This document shows positions 58,458 to 64,000 of a stretch of 64,000 nucleotides of DNA, piece by piece; positions within the stretch are counted from its first letter, which is position 1; the number at the start of each line of letters is the position of its first letter. The position numbers were made by a program, and so were the translations under genes. This DNA is from an uncultured Clostridia bacterium. Its GTDB lineage: Bacteria > Bacillota > Clostridia > Christensenellales > Borkfalkiaceae. The notes below the pieces were generated by a model. It ran no database searches. It saw nothing but the letters and a program-made list of their open reading frames with translations, and was not told the origin of the DNA. The DNA lies in NCBI GenBank assembly GCA_944376335.1, contig CALWCH010000004.1:42487-106486 (forward strand), in the 5' to 3' direction.

Positions 58458-58520
58458 AGGTGAATTGCCCGAAATACGGGCGATATTTAAGGCGTTTTGC
58501 GTTCGGAAGCCTCTTGCGGC

Positions 58521-58994
58521 TCACTTTTTGCGCTTTTCGGCAGCTTTTGCCGAGGCGTACATCTCGTCCACTTCCTCTTTGGTGCACCGCCAGTCGCCCT
58601 CACCGCTCCGTTTATAGGTGCCCGAGTACGCATCCTGCCCGATGAATATTGGCCGCTTATCCTGCCGCGCGCGGGGCACGCGGATGACGACGATGCGCTC
58701 GCCGCCCGCCTCCTGCACGAACACGTCGTCATGGCTCAGAATGTTGGCGCTCACAAAGCGTTTATCGTTTAGGATGTTCCAAAATTCGCCGATGAGCTTC
58801 TCGGGCTCGGGCAGCTTCGCGGGGCGCAGGGAGTGGTCGGGGAGTTCCTCCACGCCGAGCAAAATCAGCCCGCCCTCGGTGTTCGCGAAGGCGGAGTACG
58901 TCTCCCATAAGCTCTCGGGGAGCCCCCCTTGGGCGAGTTTTGCCTCGAGGCGGCTGCTTTCGCGATAGCGTTCGAGGTGCTGAAAGTTGATCAT
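58521..58994 (-). CDS. AlbA_2 (Schlafen-like) putative DNA-binding protein
   Basis: A 157-residue protein resembling the AlbA_2 domain of Schlafen-like regulators: ESSRLEAKLA near residue 12, AFANTEGGLILLGVEE near 35-50, and a C-terminal GTYKRSGEGDWRCTKEEV. The usual family members of 400 residues or more carry further domains, but here only the N-terminal unit is present. It may bind nucleic acid; its role is unknown. It lies 30 bp downstream of bcp. Confidence 0.75.
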   Translation of the reverse strand: MINFQHLERYRESSRLEAKLAQGGLPESLWETYSAFANTEGGLILLGVEELPDHSLRPAKLPEPEKLIGEFWNILNDKRFVSANILSHDDVFVQEAGGERIVVIRVPRARQDKRPIFIGQDAYSGTYKRSGEGDWRCTKEEVDEMYASAKAAEKRKK

Positions 58995-59024
58995 AGGCTA
59001 AGGAAAGCGGGCGCGGCGGCGCGC

Positions 59025-59477
59025 TTACAGCAGTTTGAGCACGGACTGCGCGTTGGTGTCGGGCTTTACCTTCTCCATCACCTTCAAGATTTTGCCTTCC
59101 TCGTCGATGACAAAGGTCGTACGCACGACGCCCATCGAGGTCTTCCCGCAGTGCACCTTCTCCTGCCACACGCCGTAGGCCTGCAGCGTGGTGAGTTCGG
59201 TATCGGAGAGCAGCAGGAAGGGGAGTGCGTACTTCTCGGCAAACTTCTGGTGAGAGGCGGTACTGTCCTTGCTGACGCCGATGACGACGGCGTTTTTCGC
59301 TGTAAATTCGTCGTTTAAGGCGGCATACGCCTGCGCCTGACGGGTACAGCCGGGGGTGTTGTCCTTGGGGTAGAAGTAGAGCACGACCTTCTTCCCGCGG
59401 AAGGAAGAGAGCGTGACGGGGCTGCCGTCCTTGTCGGGGAGCGTAAAATCGGGTGCCAAAGTGCCTTCTTGCAGCAT
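59025..59477 (-). CDS. bcp: thioredoxin-dependent thiol peroxidase, Bcp-type
   Basis: This 150-residue peroxiredoxin reduces hydroperoxides. APDFTLPDKDG and YFYPKDNTPGCTRQA are typical, and the Cys in TPGC is the peroxidatic one. The resolving Cys found five residues later in many Bcp proteins is absent (QAQAY), so it is probably a 1-Cys type or uses another thiol. The ATG at 59475-59477 follows AGGAGG; a longer frame crosses the promoter. Confidence 0.92.
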   Translation of the reverse strand: MLQEGTLAPDFTLPDKDGSPVTLSSFRGKKVVLYFYPKDNTPGCTRQAQAYAALNDEFTAKNAVVIGVSKDSTASHQKFAEKYALPFLLLSDTELTTLQAYGVWQEKVHCGKTSMGVVRTTFVIDEEGKILKVMEKVKPDTNAQSVLKLL

Positions 59478-59508
59478 GAGTTGCCTCCTTTTTTTGTTCT
59501 TTGTCGCC

Positions 59509-59537
59509 ATTATAGCACATTTTAAGAGGAAAGGCAA
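59509..59537 (-). promoter_or_regulatory. promoter of bcp
   Basis: On the minus strand TTGCCT (59532-59537) and TATAAT (59509-59514) are 17 bp apart. Confidence 0.7.
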
Positions 59538-59597
59538 GGGGGAGAGAAGAGAGTTGAGAGTGGAGAGGGGGAGAGATGAATCAAGAGGGAATATGAA

Positions 59598-59630
59598 GCG
59601 GCGGCGGGCACGATTCGTGCCCGCCGCCGC
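59598..59630 (-). terminator. GC-rich hairpin ending the four-gene orphan operon
   Basis: GCGGCGGCGGGCACG (59598-59612), ATT, CGTGCCCGCCGCCGC (59616-59630). A 15-bp stem, 10 bp after the last stop; only a weak U-run on the minus strand. Confidence 0.6.
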
Positions 59631-59640
59631 AAGGTCATCC

Positions 59641-60084
59641 TTATTCATCCTTCAAAGCCGACATTGATCTGTCCGCAAACACATATGCGATCTTGGCGCA
59701 TTGTTCGATGGTGATATAATAATTGCCCTTCGAATTCCCGCAATCGAATAAGACGGCGCTGTTAAAGCGGCTGTACCAGACGTTATGCACCGACAGTTTC
59801 TCTTTCCCGGCAAGGGAGGCGATCTCTTCTGCATCCAAAAGCACTCTCCTGCTCTTTGCCGCAAAGGCAATGTCGATGAGGTCATATATATTCGCACAAA
59901 ACGCTTGATCGACGGTGATCGTCAGGTGGCATTGCCCTGTTAAAACCGTCTCTTTCCCGAACGCATTGAGTGCATATACTCCGTTCGGGAAGGTCAGGAC
60001 AAGTTGATTTTCTTTTACCTCGATGTTTTCGATCTTGGTATCGTGCAGCCCGTATTCGAATAATTGATCGACAATTTCGCTCAT
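59641..60084 (-). CDS. hypothetical protein, orphan operon gene 4
   Basis: A 147-residue soluble protein rich in beta strands (LVLTFPNGVYALNAF, HLTITVDQAFCANIYDLIDI). It overlaps the preceding gene by four bases. The pattern of strand and helix resembles some small bacterial immunity-type proteins, but no family can be named. Confidence 0.62.
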   Translation of the reverse strand: MSEIVDQLFEYGLHDTKIENIEVKENQLVLTFPNGVYALNAFGKETVLTGQCHLTITVDQAFCANIYDLIDIAFAAKSRRVLLDAEEIASLAGKEKLSVHNVWYSRFNSAVLFDCGNSKGNYYITIEQCAKIAYVFADRSMSALKDE

Positions 60085-60605
60085 GGAGCCTTCCCCTCAT
60101 CGCAGATTTGAAATCGGACCGATCGAAACGCATCGGCAAAGCGCTTTCTCTCGGGGTCATATACCGTCCGAAACAGGCATTTCATAAAATCTTCCGCCGT
60201 CGTTTGAATGAGTGAAAACTCGGAAACGCAGTCCTCGGACCCGTCCTCCGAAAGATACAGCTCAACGCAGGAGACCCGATGTCTGAAAATCAAAAAGAGC
60301 ATTTCTTCCATGAAATGATATCTTTCGCGGAATGCGTCGTAGGATCGCCGTTCGGTCTCCCGCTCCAATGCATACAGGGGCTCCTCTAAAAACTCACAGT
60401 TCTTATATAAAAAGCTGTCCGACAAGAGGAAATAGCTGCTCATCCCGGCTTCCCGGATGAGCTCATAGCCGTAGTCTCTTGCATTGAAAGAGACGCCCAG
60501 CCCCCTTTCTAAGGCAAAGGCGACCAGCTCATTTGCAAGACAATTCAGCTCGGAAAAGTCCAACCCGTGTTCTTTGAAATTTACAATACAGATCGCGCTC
60601 ATCAT
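60081..60605 (-). CDS. hypothetical protein, orphan operon gene 3
   Basis: A 174-residue soluble protein with no recognised family. It contains several aromatic- and Glu-rich helices (RERYHFMEEMLFLIF). The start is preceded by GGGTAATG; it overlaps the next gene (ATGA). Both proteins probably work together. Confidence 0.6.
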   Translation of the reverse strand: MMSAICIVNFKEHGLDFSELNCLANELVAFALERGLGVSFNARDYGYELIREAGMSSYFLLSDSFLYKNCEFLEEPLYALERETERRSYDAFRERYHFMEEMLFLIFRHRVSCVELYLSEDGSEDCVSEFSLIQTTAEDFMKCLFRTVYDPERKRFADAFRSVRFQICDEGKAP

Positions 60606-60691
60606 TACCCTCCCCTCGATGCCGTGTTTGCGCAGCCGTAAACAAAGATAACATGGATCTCCCCATGCTCCCCTTGGAATGGTACGTTCTC

Positions 60692-61231
60692 TTAACGTTC
60701 GGAATTTTTGAGAACGATGACTTGGTCATACTTGGGGGAATAGAGAATGTCGATCTCACGATCGCAATATTTCTTCCAGCCGGGGTAATACCCTTCGCGG
60801 GTATTCAGCCCGTTTCGTCCCGCCCCGCTGAATCGGGTGATCCTTCTTCCCTGATAGCGGAAGCGGACAACGATCCTGACGCCGGGCGAGGGGTGCTCCC
60901 AGCGATACTCTATCCCGTCCTCATCCACCTTTTCCGCAAAAACCGTATATGGAACGGCATCCTGCATCCATCGTCCGATCGCTTTCCGGTACCGATGATG
61001 TTTGATCAAATTCACGAGAGACCCGATCGCACATCCGACCATTGCAAGAGCCCCGATCGCAAACATAACGACCGCCGCCTCCATTTCCTCTTCCGTGAAT
61101 GCCAGCCACAAAAGGAATGCGGCAAAGAAAATAAAGCAAAAAATAGCCCCGACCTGCATTTTCAACTCCCACCCTTGGAGCAAAGGCCCGTATTCCAAAG
61201 TTCCGGCAACTCTTTTGAGCTTATCCTCCAT
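60692..61231 (-). CDS. hypothetical membrane protein, orphan operon gene 2
   Basis: A 179-residue protein with two transmembrane helices (about 28-46 and 53-73) and a C-terminal cytoplasmic domain of beta character (VDEDGIEYRWEHPSPGVRIV). It starts 12 bp after the first gene of the operon. No family is recognised. Confidence 0.62.
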   Translation of the reverse strand: MEDKLKRVAGTLEYGPLLQGWELKMQVGAIFCFIFFAAFLLWLAFTEEEMEAAVVMFAIGALAMVGCAIGSLVNLIKHHRYRKAIGRWMQDAVPYTVFAEKVDEDGIEYRWEHPSPGVRIVVRFRYQGRRITRFSGAGRNGLNTREGYYPGWKKYCDREIDILYSPKYDQVIVLKNSER

Positions 61232-61243
61232 CTGAAACCGCCT

Positions 61244-61717
61244 TTATTTGTGTTCCTCGATCTTTCCTTGGAAGAGGCGCTCGAACGCTTCAAGCGTTCC
61301 CGCCGTCATGCACGCGGCCTCGCAAAAGACGTCCCGGTATCGCGGCCTTCTAAAAACAATATAGCAGCAGCCGTCCATTTTTATAACTTTTTTAACGTCC
61401 GATACGGGCTTCTGCATTTCGCCGTCCTCCCACACGGCGGAAACAAAGCCGCCGTCTATCACAACTTTTTTCGGAAGGGAAACCCTCAGCGTCTTTTTTC
61501 GTTCGATATAAGGACCTGCTACAGTGAGAACGGCCGTTAAAACCACGGCAAGCTCAAAGATCATGATGATCCAAAGCTCCGTGAGGGCGCATATGAGGAC
61601 GACCGCCGCCGTGAAGATGACGAAGATGAGAAACGCCGGCAAAAGCATCATTTTAAATTGAATTTTTAACATGATCTTCTGCGCCCTTTCGGAGAATTCT
61701 CCGCCGAATGCGATCAT
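61244..61717 (-). CDS. hypothetical membrane protein, orphan operon gene 1
   Basis: A 157-residue protein with two adjacent transmembrane helices (about 24-70) and a cytoplasmic domain (RVSLPKKVVIDGGFVSAVWE) that resembles a YcxB-like C-terminal domain (inference). The ATG at 61717 follows GGGAGG. It heads the four-gene minus-strand operon. Confidence 0.64.
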   Translation of the reverse strand: MIAFGGEFSERAQKIMLKIQFKMMLLPAFLIFVIFTAAVVLICALTELWIIMIFELAVVLTAVLTVAGPYIERKKTLRVSLPKKVVIDGGFVSAVWEDGEMQKPVSDVKKVIKMDGCCYIVFRRPRYRDVFCEAACMTAGTLEAFERLFQGKIEEHK

Positions 61718-61786
61718 ATTGATTTCCTCCCTTTTTTGATGCCCCGATTTCGATCGGGAGAAGGTCATTCCTTTGTTCTTGCTGCC

Positions 61787-61815
61787 ATTATAGCACGTCT
61801 TTCGCTGAAATACAA
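61787..61815 (-). promoter_or_regulatory. promoter of the four-gene orphan operon
   Basis: On the minus strand TTGTAT (61810-61815) and TATAAT (61787-61792) are 17 bp apart. Confidence 0.72.
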
Positions 61816-61830
61816 GGGGGGGAATCAGAC

Positions 61831-61857
61831 GCGGCGGCGGGGGCAAGCCGCCGCCGC
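61831..61857 (-). terminator. GC-rich hairpin after the exonuclease gene
   Basis: GCGGCGGCGG (61831-61840) and CCGCCGCCGC (61848-61857); no clear U-run. Confidence 0.35.
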
Positions 61858-61896
61858 AAAAGGTCAGCGTATTGTATTTGAAAGCCGCAAATTTGC

Positions 61897-62448
61897 CTAT
61901 AACGGCTTGTAAGCCGTGGGCGGGTGGCCTAAAAGCGCCATGATGCGCAGCTCGTCCAAGGCGTCGAAGAGGGCGTTGTGCGTCTCGCGGTAGCCTGTAT
62001 CCCCCGACAGCAGCCTGAGGATGGGCTCTACGCCGTATCCCCGCTTGAGCCGCCCGGTCGAACAGAGGGGCGCCGTCTCAGGAATACGGGGGTTATGGGG
62101 GCGGTAGGCGGCGAGCGCCATGATGTCCTTCCAAAGGTAAGGTGCAAGTTCGGGCAGGTGGGCGCGGTCGAAACGCGCGTTGTAGGCGAACACCGTGTCG
62201 GTATGTTGGCGTGCGAGGCAGGCGGTGAGGTCGCGGATGGCGTCTTCGCGCGTGGTGAGGGCGTCCTCGTGCGCCTTCTCGAGGACGAGCGAGGAAGAAT
62301 ACATGCCGCCCTCGCGGTATTCGGGGTCGAGGATGTAGTATCTGGTCTCCACGGGCTGCATGGTGGCGCTGTCCGCAATGACCGCGCCGAGCGACATCAC
62401 CTTGTCGCGCCAGGTCGTCTCCGTGTCGATGACGGCAAACGTGGGCAT
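61897..62448 (-). CDS. DnaQ-like 3'-5' exonuclease
   Basis: This 183-residue protein belongs to the DEDD exonuclease superfamily. Motif I is FAVIDTETT, motif II AYNARFDRAHL and motif III HNALFDALDELRIM, giving DEDDh residues. It is a single-domain enzyme that may trim DNA or RNA. It has its own promoter. Compare the exonuclease domain of the PolC-like gene at 15208. Confidence 0.88.
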   Translation of the reverse strand: MPTFAVIDTETTWRDKVMSLGAVIADSATMQPVETRYYILDPEYREGGMYSSSLVLEKAHEDALTTREDAIRDLTACLARQHTDTVFAYNARFDRAHLPELAPYLWKDIMALAAYRPHNPRIPETAPLCSTGRLKRGYGVEPILRLLSGDTGYRETHNALFDALDELRIMALLGHPPTAYKPL

Positions 62449-62477
62449 GGCTGCTCCTTGTCTTGTGTGATGGGGAT

Positions 62478-62506
62478 ATTATAGCATAGTTTTGCAAATT
62501 GTGCAA
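62478..62506 (-). promoter_or_regulatory. promoter of the exonuclease gene
   Basis: On the minus strand TTGCAC (62501-62506) and TATAAT (62478-62483) are 17 bp apart. Confidence 0.72.
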
Positions 62507-62762
62507 ACGGTGCGGGCGGGGGTGCGTGGGTGTGCGTTTTTGGGGGGCAAGAGCTGCGTTGTTGTGCATTTGAGGGGCGGGCTGCTTTGTTGGCGGCGGG
62601 GGTGGATGGGCTGCGGCGGGGGCGGGAGGATGGGCGCGGCGGGCGAACAGTGGATTTTTGCGCGGTTGAGGCGGAATGGGTTTCGGCAGGGGTGGATGGG
62701 CTGCGGGGCATGGGGATCATTTGGATAAGGGTGCGGCGGCGGGGGCGGGTCGCCCCCGCCGC
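62507..62762 (+). other. strongly G-rich non-coding stretch
   Basis: Many runs of three or more G occur on the plus strand, with an 18-bp direct repeat (GGGGTGGATGGGCTGCGG at 62599-62616 and 62689-62706). It ends in a GCGGCGGGGGCG hairpin (62736-62762). Frames through it are low-complexity and not credible genes. Confidence 0.55.
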
Positions 62763-62862
62763 TAAAAAAGGGAGGTATCTTATTGTGCGAGCGGCTTCTC
62801 TCCCGATCGCGGCTGCAATCGTGGCTTTGCGGCGAGAGCGCTTTATCTCCCGTGCCGCCGAC

Positions 62863-63012
62863 GCCGAAGGGGTGGGTTGATTTAAGAGTGCGGGGTTTCG
62901 TCACCCATACCCCTCCTTCGCGACCGAAGGGGTGGGTTGATTTAAGAGTGCGGGGTTTCGTCACCCATACCCCTCCTTCGCGGCCGAAGGGGTGGGTTGA
63001 TTTAAGAGTGAG
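62863..63012 (+). repeat. 60-bp tandem repeat, 2.5 copies
   Basis: Units at 62863-62922 and 62923-62982 differ at one base (CGACCG/CGGCCG), and a half unit continues to about 63010. Each contains GAAGGGGTGGGT and ACCCATACCCCTCCTTC, which can pair into a hairpin. There are no unique spacers, so it is not CRISPR. It lies just before tRNA-Gln. Confidence 0.88.
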
Positions 63013-63052
63013 TGCCTCTCGGAAAAAATTTTCAAAAGCGGGGCAAAAACGC

Positions 63053-63081
63053 TTGCTAAATTCCGCGATGTTTGATAGAAT
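63053..63081 (+). promoter_or_regulatory. promoter of tRNA-Gln
   Basis: TTGCTA (63053-63058) and TAGAAT (63076-63081) are 17 bp apart. Confidence 0.65.
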
Positions 63082-63101
63082 ATGATTCGTCAATCGAACA
63101 T

Positions 63102-63176
63102 TGGGGTGTCGCCAAGCGGTAAGGCAACGGACTCTGACTCCGTCATTCGTTGGTTCGAATCCAGCTACCCCAGCCA
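63102..63176 (+). tRNA. tRNA-Gln, anticodon CTG
   Basis: A 75-nt cloverleaf with encoded CCA. The acceptor is TGGGGTG/TACCCCA with discriminator G; the anticodon arm ACGGA-CTCTGAC-TCCGT gives CTG, which reads CAG. The T loop is GGTTCGAATCC. Confidence 0.94.
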
Positions 63177-63181
63177 TGGAT

Positions 63182-63235
63182 ACCATATATTGTATAAGGA
63201 ATGCGCTTCCAAATACAATATATGGTTTTTGTTTT
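63182..63235 (+). terminator. terminator of tRNA-Gln
   Basis: ACCATATATTGTAT (63182-63195) and ATACAATATATGGT (63213-63226) form a perfect 14-bp stem, then TTTTTGTTTT. Confidence 0.86.
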
Positions 63236-63330
63236 ATATGGCTATTTTCACTCTTCCCCAAATTGGGGAAAGAATTGGGGAAACTTTTCGGATTAAATTT
63301 TGTTTTTCGCCCCGTTTTTTTGTCTGTTTT

Positions 63331-63352
63331 GCCCGCAATAGCGGGCTTTTTT
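63331..63352 (+). terminator. second plus-strand terminator before the integrase
   Basis: GCCCGC, AATA, GCGGGC (63331-63346), then TTTTTTG. It separates the tRNA region from the integrase end. Confidence 0.72.
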
Positions 63353-63397
63353 GTTATGTTTTCGCTTCTTCAAAAATGTGGTTTGGGGAAAGATTTG

Positions 63398-64000
63398 TCA
63401 GTAAACGACCTTCTCCGCCTCTTTGAGCTGAAATTCCTCCGAGTAGTGCGTGTAAACGGTGGAAGTGATCGTGCCGCTCAAACTGTGCCCCGCCCAGATG
63501 CTGACGACTTCGCTCAAAACGCCTGCCTCCTTGCAGCGGCTGATGAAGGTATGCCGCAGCTCATGCGGGTGGCGTTCGGGCAGCAGCCGCTTCATGCGCG
63601 TGGAGATGGTGTTGAGGTTGGTGTTTTTTGCCCGCTCGAAGTCGATATAGGGCAGTACTTTCTTCACCATCGGCGTGAAGGGGATCTTGCGAAGGACCAC
63701 GTTCTGTCCGAGTCGTTCTTTGCTCGTTTCGCATTGCAGCCACTTGCCGTCGACGATCTCGATACTTTTGAGCTCCGACTTGCGCAGCCCAAAGTAAAGT
63801 AAAACGAGCAGAGCGTCCGTGCCTTCCACATTCTTATGTGTTTTGCAGTAGTTGACGAGCCGCGCCTCTTCGTCCTTCGTGAGCGCCTGTCCGCGCCGCG
63901 TCTGATAGGCGGGCAGCACGACCTTCTTCATGGGGGAGGGAAGGTTGAAGTCCTCTGCCGCCATGTCGAAGATGCAGTTGAGCATGAGCGCCAGCTTTTC
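63398..64000 (-). CDS. tyrosine recombinase/integrase, 5' end cut by window
   Basis: At least 200 C-terminal residues of a phage-type integrase. The catalytic Arg is in [11 protein letters not shown], the HxxR box is [12 protein letters not shown], the next His is in WAGHSLSGT, and the nucleophile Tyr is in VYTHYSEEF. The frame stays open to the window edge (EKLAL...). It lies tail-first next to tRNA-Gln, the usual position for an element integrated at a tRNA 3' end. The rest of the element lies outside the window. Confidence 0.92.
   Translation of the reverse strand, partial: EKLALMLNCIFDMAAEDFNLPSPMKKVVLPAYQTRRGQALTKDEEARLVNYCKTHKNVEGTDALLVLLYFGLRKSELKSIEIVDGKWLQCETSKERLGQNVVLRKIPFTPMVKKVLPYIDFERAKNTNLNTISTRMKRLLPERHPHELRHTFISRCKEAGVLSEVVSIWAGHSLSGTITSTVYTHYSEEFQLKEAEKVVY

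Noticed and set aside
62863-63012. CRISPR array
   Set aside because: The repeat units are contiguous with no unique spacers, and no cas gene is present.
62479-63261. 260-codon minus-strand frame over the tandem repeats
   Set aside because: It crosses tRNA-Gln and reads a Pro-rich low-complexity product created by the 60-bp repeats and the G-rich tract.

Overview
The window is a 64 kb piece of a GC-rich genome from an anaerobic, Clostridia-like Bacillota, probably an uncultured gut lineage (inference). Supporting signs are pyruvate:ferredoxin oxidoreductase, the electron-bifurcating NfnAB pair, a Spo0A-type regulator, RNase Y, the rimP-nusA-ylxR-ylxQ-infB-rbfA order, and nearly uniform sigma-A promoters (TTGACA-like, 16-18 bp, TATAAT-like). 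Most of the window is ordinary chromosome. Accessory patches lie at about 6.2-11.4 kb, 34.6-38.1 kb, 59.6-61.7 kb and from 62.4 kb to the right edge.

Layout. 1-5.8 kb: nfnA-nfnB diverge from degV, and gltS sits behind an acyltransferase and a HAD phosphatase in one minus-strand operon. 5.9-11.4 kb: a tRNA-Ala, a decayed gene, then an uncharacterised five-gene cluster (zinc-ribbon/TPR protein, SPFH-SHOCT protein, membrane protein, two tandem membrane paralogues, the first broken by an in-frame TAG). 11.6-13.5 kb: asnA and tcdA on the minus strand. 13.6-25.8 kb: nrdR-ispG and a PolC-like gene without polymerase, then the long rimP-nusA-ylxR-ylxQ-infB-rbfA-nrnA-truB-ribF-nfo series. 25.9-32.8 kb: an M24 peptidase, efp, dtd, an MBL hydrolase, a HAD phosphatase, a MATE transporter, and pnuC behind a structured leader. 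33-34.4 kb: an HtrA-like lipoprotein. 34.6-38.1 kb: a poorly conserved, partly AT-rich stretch with orphan genes, gene debris, a degenerate repeat cluster and a strong promoter driving about 770 nt with no convincing gene. 38.1-44 kb: a HEPN-CBS protein, MscS and PFOR. 44.3-57.8 kb: a YbiT-like ABC-F protein, a Spo0A homologue with a dead receiver domain, trmL, cls, a manganese riboswitch with mntP, a second zinc-ribbon acyltransferase, a heterodimeric ABC exporter and rny. 57.8-62.4 kb: small enzymes and a four-gene orphan operon. 62.4-64 kb: 60-bp tandem repeats, tRNA-Gln and a tyrosine recombinase marking the edge of an integrated element.

The strongest leads are the Spo0A homologue in which Ser56 replaces the phosphoacceptor Asp, with a 29-bp palindrome upstream; the SPFH-centred five-gene module; the candidate large non-coding transcript at about 37.2-37.9 kb; the PolC N-terminal/exonuclease protein without polymerase at the usual polC locus; the structured elements at 28.06-28.21 kb and in the pnuC leader; and two genes whose promoters predict leaderless mRNAs. 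All functional calls come from reading the sequence; no database search was run.
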